From Planctomycetota bacterium (GTDB lineage Bacteria > Planctomycetota > Planctomycetia > Pirellulales > UBA1268), in NCBI GenBank assembly GCA_018970605.1, contig JAGWWA010000020.1:1-34700 (forward strand): 34,700 bases of DNA. Reading direction: 5' to 3'. The notes under the pieces are model-generated. The model was not told the DNA's origin. It worked only from the letters and a program-made list of their open reading frames with translations, and made no database searches. Each line of letters begins with the position of its first letter. Position 1 is the first letter of the stretch. Shown one piece after another: positions 23,297 to 31,966 of this stretch. The translations under genes and the position numbers were made by a program.

Positions 23297-24819
23297 CGCC
23301 CATCGTCGCCTTCCGCGGGGTCGGCAAGACCTTTCCAGGTGTCGTCGCCCTCGACGGCGTGTCGTTCGACCTGAGGCCGGGGGAGTGCCACGCCCTCTGC
23401 GGCGAGAACGGCGCCGGCAAGAGCACGCTCATGAAGCTGCTCTCCGGTGTGATGGGAGACCACGTGGGCGAAATCCTCGTCCGGGGCGAGCCGGTGCGAT
23501 TCCGCGGCACCCGCGAGGCCGAAGCCGCCGGGATCGCGATCATCCATCAGGAGCTGAATCTGGTGGAGCAGCTCTCGGCAGCCGCCAACATTTTCCTCGG
23601 TCGCGAGCGGCGGACGGCCATAGGCCTGCTGGATGACGCTGCGATGGAGCGGGAGGCGGCGGAACTCCTCGCCGAACTCGAGTGCCCGGTCGATCCCCGC
23701 ACGCCCGCCGGCAGTCTGCGGGTGGGCGACCAGCAGCTTCTGGAGATCGCCAAGGCGGTGTCGCTCGCCAGCGACGTGCTCATCATGGACGAGCCGACCA
23801 GCGCCCTCACCGATGCGGAGGTCGCCCGGCTCGACCGCGTGATCGCCCGCCTCCGCGGACGCGGGGTCACGATCCTTTACATCTCGCACAAGATGGACGA
23901 GGTGTTTCGCCTCGCCGACAGGATCACGGTGCTGCGGGACGGCCGGGTGGTGATCACGGTTGACCGCTCCACCACCACGCCCCGCGAGGTCACCGGCTGG
24001 ATGGTCGGCCGCGACATCGCCGGCCACGAGTTTCACGGCGCACGGTCACCAGGCCCAAAGGTGCTCGAGATTCGCGGCCTCACACTGCCCTGGCCCGATC
24101 ATCCTCGCGGCTACCGCCTGAACGACGTGTCGTTCGAGCTGCGCGCCGGCGAGATCGTCGGCGTCGCAGGCCTGATGGGAGCGGGCCGAACGGAGCTGCT
24201 CGAGACGATCTTCGGCGTGACGGAGCCGATCTGGACTGGCGAGATCCTCCTCGACGGCCACCCCGTCCGCTTCGCGCACCCAGCCGAGGCCTGTGCCGCC
24301 GGCATCGCGATGGTCACGGAGGACCGCAAGCGGCTCGGCCTGTTTCCCGACCTCGACGTGGCCGCCAACGTGAGCCTCTGCAGTCTCAGCGAGGCGGTTC
24401 GAGGCGGCCTGCTGTCCCGCAGCCGCGAGGAGGCCCTCGTCGCGGCCCCGCTCCGCGAGACGGGCGTGAAGACGCCGGGGCCGCACGCGGCGATCACGGG
24501 CCTCTCGGGCGGAAATCAGCAGAAGTGCATCATCGGCCGCTGGCTTCTGGTGAAGCCGCGAGTCCTCCTGCTCGATGATCCCACCCGCGGCATCGACGTG
24601 GGCGCCAAGGCCGAACTCTACGCCCTCATCGACCGGCTCTGCCGTGAAGGCCTCGCGGTGATCCTCACGTCGAGCGAACTTCCGGAACTCCTGGCCCTCG
24701 CCGACCGCATCATCGTGCTCTCCGAGGGACGCCTCACAGCCGAGTTCCCCCGCGCCGCCGCCACCGAGCAGAAGATCATGGAAGCTGCGACGGGGTCGAC
24801 AAACCACGCACGCTCCTGA
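23293..24819 (+). CDS. Ribose-type ABC transporter ATP-binding protein (two domains)
   Basis: A 508-residue double ATPase of the RbsA/MglA type. Domain 1 has Walker A GENGAGKST (37-45), a Q-loop at HQEL, signature LRVGDQQ (142-148, usually LSVGQQQ), Walker B VLIMDEP (162-168) and H-loop His199. Domain 2 has the degenerate Walker A of this family, GLMGAGR (293-299, no Lys), signature LSGGNQQK (404-411) and LLDDPTRGID, where the usual Glu is Asp429. The start at 23293 overlaps the permease stop by 4 nt. The open frame extends upstream to 22321 but that part is a shadow of the permease gene. Confidence 0.94.
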   Translation: MTPIVAFRGVGKTFPGVVALDGVSFDLRPGECHALCGENGAGKSTLMKLLSGVMGDHVGEILVRGEPVRFRGTREAEAAGIAIIHQELNLVEQLSAAANIFLGRERRTAIGLLDDAAMEREAAELLAELECPVDPRTPAGSLRVGDQQLLEIAKAVSLASDVLIMDEPTSALTDAEVARLDRVIARLRGRGVTILYISHKMDEVFRLADRITVLRDGRVVITVDRSTTTPREVTGWMVGRDIAGHEFHGARSPGPKVLEIRGLTLPWPDHPRGYRLNDVSFELRAGEIVGVAGLMGAGRTELLETIFGVTEPIWTGEILLDGHPVRFAHPAEACAAGIAMVTEDRKRLGLFPDLDVAANVSLCSLSEAVRGGLLSRSREEALVAAPLRETGVKTPGPHAAITGLSGGNQQKCIIGRWLLVKPRVLLLDDPTRGIDVGAKAELYALIDRLCREGLAVILTSSELPELLALADRIIVLSEGRLTAEFPRAAATEQKIMEAATGSTNHARS

Positions 24820-24826
24820 ACCCAGC

Positions 24827-24842
24827 GAATCACTCGTGATTC
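24827..24842. repeat. Small hairpin after the ABC operon
   Basis: GAATCAC-TC-GTGATTC, a perfect 7-bp stem, 7 bp after the ATPase stop. It has no T tract, so termination is only a possibility. Confidence 0.45.
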
Positions 24843-24870
24843 CAAGGCGCCCGTTCGTACTCGCCCACCA

Positions 24871-25087
24871 CCGTGAGCCGTGGAGCGAGCCCCCAACACG
24901 CCAAGCGTCCAGGATGGTTCACCCGCGGCCTCACATCTGCGAATCGTGCCCCAGGAGGGGCTGCCGGTGGCCTCGAGCGGGCTGTGGGAGCAAGCGAAGC
25001 CATGGATGGCGAAGCGCAGCGGACACGCAGTGAACGGAGGCCTGGAGGGCCGACGTGACCGTCAAGCGAGAGGACACCGGCAGCCCC
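24871..25087. repeat. Non-coding fold-back element, copy A
   Basis: Two parts. Bases 24871-24934 match 34116-34179 without gaps at 49 of 64 positions. Bases 24957-25087 form a 131-bp unit with perfect 13-bp inverted ends (GGGGCTGCCGGTG / CACCGGCAGCCCC) and an inner GCAAGCGAAGCCATGGATGG-type core shared with copy B at 34360-34486. It fills most of the 318-bp gap between the ABC operon and the ThiF-like gene; no coding region is seen in the gap. Function unknown. Confidence 0.8.
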
Positions 25088-25137
25088 GACTCGCCCTCGG
25101 ATCGGCGTCAACTCTTGAATGCTCCCGGTCGTGCCAG

Positions 25138-26169
25138 TTAGGCACCAAGATACCGCGACACGATGCCGCGGGCTCTCGCCTCGTCGCGGGTACCCGACAC
25201 GATGGCCCGGCCGTCGGCAAACACGGAAAGCTGGATGCCGTCCTCAACGTCGGCCCGCACGATCCAGCGGTTGGCCACGACCGCACCCACGGTCGCCAGC
25301 CGCTCGGCCAAGGCCGCGAGATCGACACTGCCGACGACCGCCGGTACCTGCACCGCATCGCGGCCGCAGAGTGGCGTCGGCCGCCCGCCGAGCCGGCCAT
25401 CGAGCCAGGGAAAGTCGGCACTTCGGCACGTCGGGCAGCCGGCCTCCGCCAGCGGGGAGAGATCGACCGTCCGCCACGCGCTGGCCCAGAGGTCACAGAC
25501 GAGCATTCGGCCGGCGGTGTCGTGAGGGCCGACGACCAGCTTGATGGCTTCGGCGGCCTCGACCGCGCCCACCACGAGGGCCGCCGGCCCGATGATGCCG
25601 GCGGTCTCGCAGGTCGGAAGCGATCCCGGCGCGGGTGGATCGGGGATCAGGCACCTCAGGCAGGCAGTCTTCCCCGGAATGATCGCAAGCACTCGTCCTT
25701 CGGCGCCGAGAGCGCCGCCGTGGACCCACGGGATGTCGTGCCGACAGGCGACCTCGTTGACGAGAAACCGTGCCTCGAAATTATCGGTGCCGTCGACGAT
25801 CACATCGACGCCGGAGAGCAGATCCATCGCGTTCGCAGCCGTGAGATCGGTGACGACGGGCTCGACGGTCACCGTCGAGCTGATCCGGGCGAGGCACTTC
25901 GCGGCGGCGACGGCCTTGGGAAGCCCTGCAGCCACGTCGGCCTCGTCGAACAGCACCTGCCGCGGAAGGTTGGATCGCTCCGGAAGGTCGCGGTCGATGA
26001 GCCGCAGGAACCCGACCCCGGCGCGGGCGAGCGCCATCGCGACCACGCTGCCGAGGGCGCCGCAGCCGACCACCGCGATGCGCGCGGCGACGAGCCGCTC
26101 CTGTCCGACAGCCCCCAGGGGAGCGAAGCGGGTCTGCCGGGAATAGCGATCGGCATCGTAGGAGGACAT
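25138..26169 (-). CDS. ThiF/MoeB-family E1-like adenylyltransferase
   Basis: A 343-residue enzyme that would activate the C-terminus of a small sulfur-carrier or ubiquitin-like protein as an acyl-adenylate. It shows the nucleotide loop GCGALG (35-40), the metal and nucleotide residues in DGTDNFEARF (126-135), a zinc site of CLRC (170-173) plus CPTC (245-248), and the candidate catalytic Cys187 in TCETAGIIG. A C-terminal extension of about 80 residues (from LCGRDAVQVP) ends SVFADGRAIVSGT...YLGA and is not in plain MoeB. No ThiS/MoaD-like partner is visible nearby. The start at 26169 matches the family N-terminus (YSRQTRFAPLG); 26 nt separate it from the gene upstream on the same strand. Thiamine, molybdopterin or another sulfur pathway cannot be separated. 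Confidence 0.88.
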   Translation of the reverse strand: MSSYDADRYSRQTRFAPLGAVGQERLVAARIAVVGCGALGSVVAMALARAGVGFLRLIDRDLPERSNLPRQVLFDEADVAAGLPKAVAAAKCLARISSTVTVEPVVTDLTAANAMDLLSGVDVIVDGTDNFEARFLVNEVACRHDIPWVHGGALGAEGRVLAIIPGKTACLRCLIPDPPAPGSLPTCETAGIIGPAALVVGAVEAAEAIKLVVGPHDTAGRMLVCDLWASAWRTVDLSPLAEAGCPTCRSADFPWLDGRLGGRPTPLCGRDAVQVPAVVGSVDLAALAERLATVGAVVANRWIVRADVEDGIQLSVFADGRAIVSGTRDEARARGIVSRYLGA

Positions 26170-26195
26170 GACCGCAGTGTAGCCCGTCCGTCCCG

Positions 26196-27113
26196 CTACC
26201 CCACCAGGTAGCCGGCCCAGTCCCACGACGGCGCACCGCCGCCAAGGCCCCAGAGGGCGAGATCACGTTGGAGTGCGTCGCACGACGCCCGGGGCGACTC
26301 CCTGTCCGCGGCCTGCCGCCAGGCAACCAGAGGCTGCACCGGAGCGGCCCGCCAGTCGGCGTGCGGCAACCCTTCGCTCGGCAGCATCACCACGAGAAAA
26401 TCCCCGCCTCCTGAAACAGCCGGCGGCGGGCGGGTGCCGTCGACGGCCACCCCGATCAAGAGCGTGCCTTTCGCGCCCTGGACCGCGGCGACACGATCCG
26501 CCACGTCCGCCTTCACATCATTCCCCGTGATCACCGCGAGCATGGCCGAAGGATGGCGGGCCCACGCGGCGATCCGTGTCGGAGTCAGACTGCCACCGTC
26601 GAGCAGCGGCACCACGGCCACGCCCGCTTCGTCCGCCCGCGTCAGCAGGTCGTCGGTGGGCGATTCGATGGCGAGGCCGACCACCGCTTGCTTCGCCGCG
26701 ACCAGGTCGCCCTGCCCCGCCACCATCCGTGGAACCCATCGTCGCCCATCCAGCCAGAACGAGCGGCCGCGGACGCCGAGCCGTCGGAGGCCGATCCAGG
26801 AATCGGTGGCCCACGAAGGAGCCCCTTGCGGATCGAGCCTCGCCTCGATCCGGTAGAGATTCGGAAGATCGGGTGTCCAAAACGCCGGCTCGGTGAGGAT
26901 CGCCCGCGACGCCGGTCCTGCGCCGGCTGCTTCAGCGAGCGGGATGAGCCGCGACGTCACGGGGAGCGTGGTGTCGCGGCCGCGACGCGGCCCGGTGACC
27001 GAGCCCACGATCCGGGAACCGGCCGGCACGTCACCCGCCAGTCGCACGAAGACCTCCGCCCGCATGTCATCGCACGGCCCGAGCGTGACGACGATCTCGG
27101 CCAGAGTCGTCAT
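26196..27113 (-). CDS. Reduced glycoside hydrolase family 2-like protein, probably inactive
   Basis: A 305-residue protein that I read as a shortened GH2-type enzyme. FWTPDLPNLYRIEARL (79-94) matches the end of the GH2 beta-sandwich; GLRRLGVRGRSFWLDGRR (108-125) matches the GFR...F.LNG entry to the barrel; DDLLTRADEAGVAVVPLL (154-171) matches a barrel strand; WARHPSAMLAVITGND (184-199) matches the acid/base motif RHPS...GNE, but with Asp in place of Glu. The nucleophile half of the barrel and the usual long C-terminus are absent. No signal peptide is seen. The ATG overlaps the ligase stop by 4 nt (ATGA), so the two are co-translated. Pseudoenzyme status is inference. Confidence 0.7.
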   Translation of the reverse strand: MTTLAEIVVTLGPCDDMRAEVFVRLAGDVPAGSRIVGSVTGPRRGRDTTLPVTSRLIPLAEAAGAGPASRAILTEPAFWTPDLPNLYRIEARLDPQGAPSWATDSWIGLRRLGVRGRSFWLDGRRWVPRMVAGQGDLVAAKQAVVGLAIESPTDDLLTRADEAGVAVVPLLDGGSLTPTRIAAWARHPSAMLAVITGNDVKADVADRVAAVQGAKGTLLIGVAVDGTRPPPAVSGGGDFLVVMLPSEGLPHADWRAAPVQPLVAWRQAADRESPRASCDALQRDLALWGLGGGAPSWDWAGYLVG

Positions 27114-28729
27114 CCGTCACGAGCCTCGGCGAACCGTTCCCGCGCCATCTCGGAGAGGTGCCTGAGGTCGAGTTTGCCCGACCCGAGCATCGGCAGCTCG
27201 GGGATTTCGGCAAAGGCATCGACCCCGGGAATCCAGAGGTTTGGAAGGCCACGTTCCTGGAGGCGACGCACCACGTCCTTCGGATCGCGAGCCGTCGGCG
27301 TGTGGAACACCACCAACCGCTCTCCCTTCGCGCGATCGGGAACCGCCGTCACCACGGCGAGCAGTTCACCGCCGGCGGCGCCAAGTTCCTCATTGATCAC
27401 CTCCTCGACGGAAATGTGCGGCACCATCTCGCCGCCGATCTTCGAGAACCGGCTCTCGCGGCCGGTGATGGTGATGAAGCCCTCGGTATCGAGCCGGGCG
27501 ATGTCGCCCGTGCAGTACCACCCGTCCTTCACCACCTTCGCCGTGAGGTCGGGCCGGTCGAGGTATCCCTGCATGACGTTCGGCCCCGCCACCCAGAGCA
27601 GGCCATCCCGGCCGACCGGCAGTTCGTGCCCCCCCTCCCGGTCCGTGATCCGGGCCCGGCAGCCGAGGATCGGCTTGCCGACCGTGCCCTCCCGGGCGTC
27701 AGCGGGCCGGCCAGGCACATGCCGCGATGCGGGCACGTTGGCGGCGACCAGCGGCGACAGTTCGGTCGCACCATACGCCTCGCTGGGACGGGCGCCGAAC
27801 TTCTTCTCGAAGGCGTCGCAGACGTCCTTGGGGAGCTTCTCCGCGGCGCCGAACACGCACTCCAGCGACGAGAAATCCTCGGCGGGCGTCCGCCGGGCAT
27901 AGATTCTCAGAAACGTCGGGGTGGCCATCAGGAGGGTGGCGTGATGCTCGCGGGCGAGGCGGCCCACCACCTGCGCATCCCGCGGGTCGGTGTGGTACAC
28001 GACGGCGGGATCGAGCGTCAGCGGCGTCCAGAGCGTGGTCGTGTAGCCGTACGAGTGGAAAAACGGCAGCACGCCGAGGGCCACGTCGCTCGGCGAGAGA
28101 TGGAGCAGGTGATCGATCGCCCGCACGTTCGAACCGACGTTGTCCTGCGACAGCACGACGCCCTTGGGATCGCCCGTGGAGCCGGAGGTGAAAATGATCG
28201 TGAGCGGATCGTCCGGCCGAATCCGCTCCAGGCCGAACGCCGACTCGAGCATGCCGAGCGGCATGAGCCGGGCCTGCACAAAACCCAGCGCCTTGTCGAA
28301 CGCCGTGGCCTGTTTGCGGAGCGTTCCCGCATCGAGCAGCCTGACACCGAGATCGAGTTTCACACGGGCCAGGAAGGCTGGGCTCGAGATCACGTGCCGC
28401 AGGCCTGCCCGTTCGATGCAGATGTCGAGGATCGACTGGCTGGAGGTGTAGTTGAGATTGACGGCCACGCGCCCCGACAGGGCCAGCGCCGCGTTGACGA
28501 CGGCGGCCCCGGCCGTCGGCGGCAGCATCACCCCGACCCGTTTCTCGTCGGCGGCCAAAACGCGGTCGAGGACCCGCTTGACGACGAGCATGGCCAGCAG
28601 GAGTTCATGACCGTTCATCCGCGTGCCGAGGGAATCGGCGACCTTCATCCGACTTCCGGCGGTGCGACACGCCCGCAGCATCAGACGCTGGAGCACGAGT
28701 GGGGCCGCGGTCGGATCGGAGCCTGCCAT
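27110..28729 (-). CDS. Acyl-adenylating ligase (AMP-binding, long-chain acyl-CoA/ACP synthetase-like)
   Basis: A 539-residue member of the acyl-adenylate superfamily. The P-loop is TSGSTGDPKG (181-190); further motifs are LPFFHSYGYT, FGAAEKLPKDV, YGATELSPLV, and the hinge region YCTGDIARLDTEGFITITGR. GSGKLDLRHL near the C-terminus carries the catalytic Lys. The sequence is closest in feel to the synthetase half of Aas-type acyl-ACP/lysophospholipid enzymes, without the acyltransferase half. Substrate is likely a fatty acid, not proven. The start at 28729 was chosen as the first ATG of the conserved-looking region; the open frame continues far upstream only as a shadow of leuS. First gene of a three-gene leftward operon. 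Confidence 0.9.
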   Translation of the reverse strand: MAGSDPTAAPLVLQRLMLRACRTAGSRMKVADSLGTRMNGHELLLAMLVVKRVLDRVLAADEKRVGVMLPPTAGAAVVNAALALSGRVAVNLNYTSSQSILDICIERAGLRHVISSPAFLARVKLDLGVRLLDAGTLRKQATAFDKALGFVQARLMPLGMLESAFGLERIRPDDPLTIIFTSGSTGDPKGVVLSQDNVGSNVRAIDHLLHLSPSDVALGVLPFFHSYGYTTTLWTPLTLDPAVVYHTDPRDAQVVGRLAREHHATLLMATPTFLRIYARRTPAEDFSSLECVFGAAEKLPKDVCDAFEKKFGARPSEAYGATELSPLVAANVPASRHVPGRPADAREGTVGKPILGCRARITDREGGHELPVGRDGLLWVAGPNVMQGYLDRPDLTAKVVKDGWYCTGDIARLDTEGFITITGRESRFSKIGGEMVPHISVEEVINEELGAAGGELLAVVTAVPDRAKGERLVVFHTPTARDPKDVVRRLQERGLPNLWIPGVDAFAEIPELPMLGSGKLDLRHLSEMARERFAEARDG

Positions 28730-28775
28730 GATCGCTCGCAGTCGGCTGGGAATCGGGGGGAATGACCGGGGTTCG

Positions 28776-28803
28776 TTGCCCCGGCCACGCTGGCCATTAG
28801 AAT
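28776..28803 (+). promoter_or_regulatory. Possible promoter of leuS
   Basis: TTGCCC (28776-28781) and TAGAAT (28798-28803), 16 bp apart, in the 192-bp gap between divergent starts. About 118 bp upstream of the leuS ATG. Confidence 0.4.
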
Positions 28804-28921
28804 CGCGGCACGTCGGCACGACCAGCCAAAAACTCCGTCGATGCCGCCCTGTTTCGGCATCCCGCCGACGCCGGGCGGCGTCCTCCCGCTCGCCGACGTT
28901 CCCTCCAGACACGAGCGCAGG

Positions 28922-31714
28922 ATGCCCCGTTACCAGCCGTCGCGGATCGAGCCGAAATGGCAGGAATGGTGGCACGCCCACGGCACGTTCGCCACGCCCC
29001 GCCTCCCGTCGGATCGCAAACGGTACGTCCTCGACATGTTCCCATACCCGAGCGGCGACGGCCTGCACGTCGGCCACCCGGAGGGCTACACGGCCACCGA
29101 CATCGTGTCGCGGTTCGAGCGGATGCGGGGCACGAGCGTGATGCACCCCATGGGCTTCGATGCCTTCGGCCTCCCCGCCGAGGAGCATGCGATCCGCACC
29201 GGCACGCCACCGCGGGAGAGCACCGAGAAGAACATCGCGACGTTCACGCGACAGCTGAAGATGCTCGGCTTCAGTTACGACTGGGACCGCGTGCTGGCGA
29301 CCACCGACCCCGAGTATGTCCGCTGGACGCAGTGGATCTTTCTGGTCCTCTTCGACACCTGGTTCGATCCGGTTGTCCAGAAGGGCCGCCCGATCGCCGA
29401 ACTCCCCATCCCGGCCGACGTTGCCGCGAATGGCGAAGCCGCGGTTGCGAAATACCGTGACGCGCACCGGCTCGCCTACCAGTCGGAGGCCCCGGTGAAC
29501 TGGTGTCCGGCGCTCGGCACGGTGCTGGCGAACGAAGAGGTGATCGGCGGCGTGAGTGAGCGGGGAGGGCACCCCGTGGTCCGGATTCCGCTGCGGCAAT
29601 GGATGCTACGGATCACCGCCTACGCCGACCGACTTGAACGCGAACTCGAGGGGCTCGACTGGCCCGCGAGCATCAAGAAGCTGCAGTGCGATTGGATCGG
29701 CCGGAGCACCGGCGCCGAAGTCGATTTCCTGATCCCGCCCCGTCACGCGGCGGGCGGAGCCTATGACGTGTGGAAACAGTCGCGGGCGGCGACGGGGTAT
29801 CCCGAAAAGCCAGGCGACGACGTCCTGAGGATCTACACCACCCGTCCCGACACGCTCTACGGCGTGACCTACATGGTGGTGGCTCCGGAGCATCCGCTGC
29901 TCGACGTCCTCGCCGCCCCGGAGCAGCGGGAGGCGATCGCCGCCTATCGAGACGTGGCCGCCCGCAAGAGCGACCTCGACCGCACCGATCTGGCCCGCGA
30001 GAAGACTGGGGTGTTCACCGGCTCGCACGTGATCCACCCGCTCACCGGCAGGCCCGTGCCGGTCTGGGTGGCCGACTATGTCCTCGCCACCTACGGCACC
30101 GGCGCCATCATGGCGGTGCCGGCCCACGACGACCGCGACTTCGAGTTTGCGAAAACCTTCGGGCTTGATGTGGTCACGGTCGTCGAGCCGCCGGATGGCG
30201 GAGCAGGGCGGGGTGAACTCTTCGCCGGCGAGGGTCGGGCCGTGAACTCGGGGCCGTATACGGGCCTCGCCACCGGCGAGTTCCTCCAGAGGGTCGGCGG
30301 CGACCTCGAGGCGGCGGGGCTCGGCCGGCCGGCGGTGAACTACAAACTCCGCGACTGGCTCTTCAGCCGGCAGCGATTCTGGGGAGAGCCGTTCCCAATC
30401 CTGCACGAGCTCGACGCCGAGGGAAACCTGAGCGGCGCGATCCGGGCGGTCGATCCGACAGAACTTCCGGTGAATCTCCCGCACCTCACCGACTTCAAGC
30501 CGGGCGACACGCCCGATCCGCCGCTCTCGCGTTCCCCCGCCGACTGGCTCTTCGTCGAACGTGACGGCAAGCGATACAAGCGGGAGACCAACACGATGCC
30601 ACAGTGGGCCGGCTCGTGCTGGTACTACCTGCGGTTCCTCGATCCACGAAACACGTCGCGGTTCATCGATCCCGAAGTCGAAAAGGCCTGGATGCCTGTC
30701 GACCTCTACATTGGCGGCGCCGAGCACGCGGTGCTCCACCTTCTCTACTCTCGATTCTGGCACAAGGTGCTCTATGACCGCGGCCACGTCTCCCACCCGG
30801 AGCCGTTCGGCAAGCTCGTGAACCAGGGGATGATCCTCGGCGAGATGGAGTTCACGGGCTACCGCAGCGGCAAGGGGGGCTGGGTGTCGGCCGAGAAGCG
30901 AACAGCCGAGGATGTCCCGGCGAAGGTGCCCGCCGACCAGGTCGAAAAACAGGGCGAGCACTTCGTGCTCCGGGACGCCCCGAAGATCCGCGTGGAGAGC
31001 CGGGCCTACAAGATGTCGAAGAGCCGAGGCAACGTGGTCAACCCCGACCAGGTGGTCCGTGACTTCGGCGCCGACTCGCTCCGGCTCTACGAGATGTTCA
31101 TGGGACCGCTGGAGGCCACGAAGCCCTGGAGCACGGCCGGCGTGAGCGGCGTCCGCGGGTTCCTCGACCGCTGCTGGCGGCTGGTGGTGGACGAGCGGGC
31201 CGACGAGATCGCCCTGACCCCGCAGGTCTGCGACGATCCGCCGACCGACGAGCAGCTTCGCGAGATCCACCGCACGATCGACAAGGTGAGCCGCGACATC
31301 CAGGCCCTGTCGTTCAACACCGCGATCGCGAAGATGATGGAGTTCGTCAACTTCTGCACGCCGCTGGAACGGCGGCCGCGGGCGATCCTCGAACCCTTCG
31401 TGACGATCCTCGCCCCCTTCGCGCCGCACCTCGCCGAGGAGCTCTGGGAGCTGCTCGGCAAGCCGGCTCCCGTCTCGCTCGCGACCTGGCCGGCGGTCGA
31501 GGAGCGGTGGCTCAAGGACGACACGGTCGAGATCCCGGTGCAGATCCAGGGAAAGCTCCGGGGTCGCGTGATGGTGCCGGCTGATGCCGACGCCGAGGCG
31601 ACCAAGGCCGCGGCCATCGCCGACCCGAAGATCGCCGAACAGCTCGCCGGCAAGGAAATCGTGAAGGTGGTCGCCGTTCCCGGCCGACTCGTCAACTTCG
31701 TGGTCAAGGGCTGA
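28922..31714 (+). CDS. leuS: Leucyl-tRNA synthetase
   Basis: Class I synthetase charging tRNA-Leu. HVGH (49-52) in [21 protein letters not shown]-like sequence and KMSKS (697-701) mark the active site. The CP1 editing domain is present, with its [15 protein letters not shown] threonine-rich region. [15 protein letters not shown] and [17 protein letters not shown] belong to the catalytic core. At 930 residues it is about 60-70 longer than the E. coli enzyme; extra sequence is visible before KMSKS ([15 protein letters not shown]...[20 protein letters not shown]). The ATG at 28922 gives [14 protein letters not shown], the standard start, with GCAGG directly before it; an earlier in-frame ATG at 28841 adds 27 unlikely residues. 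Confidence 0.96.
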   Translation: MPRYQPSRIEPKWQEWWHAHGTFATPRLPSDRKRYVLDMFPYPSGDGLHVGHPEGYTATDIVSRFERMRGTSVMHPMGFDAFGLPAEEHAIRTGTPPRESTEKNIATFTRQLKMLGFSYDWDRVLATTDPEYVRWTQWIFLVLFDTWFDPVVQKGRPIAELPIPADVAANGEAAVAKYRDAHRLAYQSEAPVNWCPALGTVLANEEVIGGVSERGGHPVVRIPLRQWMLRITAYADRLERELEGLDWPASIKKLQCDWIGRSTGAEVDFLIPPRHAAGGAYDVWKQSRAATGYPEKPGDDVLRIYTTRPDTLYGVTYMVVAPEHPLLDVLAAPEQREAIAAYRDVAARKSDLDRTDLAREKTGVFTGSHVIHPLTGRPVPVWVADYVLATYGTGAIMAVPAHDDRDFEFAKTFGLDVVTVVEPPDGGAGRGELFAGEGRAVNSGPYTGLATGEFLQRVGGDLEAAGLGRPAVNYKLRDWLFSRQRFWGEPFPILHELDAEGNLSGAIRAVDPTELPVNLPHLTDFKPGDTPDPPLSRSPADWLFVERDGKRYKRETNTMPQWAGSCWYYLRFLDPRNTSRFIDPEVEKAWMPVDLYIGGAEHAVLHLLYSRFWHKVLYDRGHVSHPEPFGKLVNQGMILGEMEFTGYRSGKGGWVSAEKRTAEDVPAKVPADQVEKQGEHFVLRDAPKIRVESRAYKMSKSRGNVVNPDQVVRDFGADSLRLYEMFMGPLEATKPWSTAGVSGVRGFLDRCWRLVVDERADEIALTPQVCDDPPTDEQLREIHRTIDKVSRDIQALSFNTAIAKMMEFVNFCTPLERRPRAILEPFVTILAPFAPHLAEELWELLGKPAPVSLATWPAVEERWLKDDTVEIPVQIQGKLRGRVMVPADADAEATKAAAIADPKIAEQLAGKEIVKVVAVPGRLVNFVVKG

Positions 31715-31966
31715 CCACGCGTGTCGCGGCCCCAGGCCTCGGGGCTGCCAGGGAGGCGGCGGGATCGGGGCGAGGATGGCGAGCGTCGGCTATCCTGCCG
31801 TTGGCGAGCCGACTCGTCCCGTCCCGCCGCCGGCTTTCGCTCGGTGACAACGCACCGCCTGCTTGTAGACCCCTTACGCCAGGCAGGGAATCGTCTTTCT
31901 GTGGCACGGCAGGTTCCCGTAGCATGGTGACGCCCGTGAGGCGGCGGGCTCCCTGAGGAGCGATCC

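Noticed and set aside
24880-26211. 443-codon plus-strand frame over the fold-back element and the E1-like gene
   Set aside because: The start lies in the repeat and the rest is antisense to an E1-like protein with a clear nucleotide loop and zinc site.
28127-28140. Second LexA-like site (GAACCGACGTTG)
   Set aside because: Inside the ligase coding sequence, and it fails the last position of the motif.
27158-28765. 535-codon plus-strand frame over the ligase gene
   Set aside because: Antisense shadow; the minus strand has the P-loop and catalytic Lys of an acyl-adenylating enzyme.
29606-31429. 607-codon minus-strand frame over leuS
   Set aside because: Antisense shadow of leuS.
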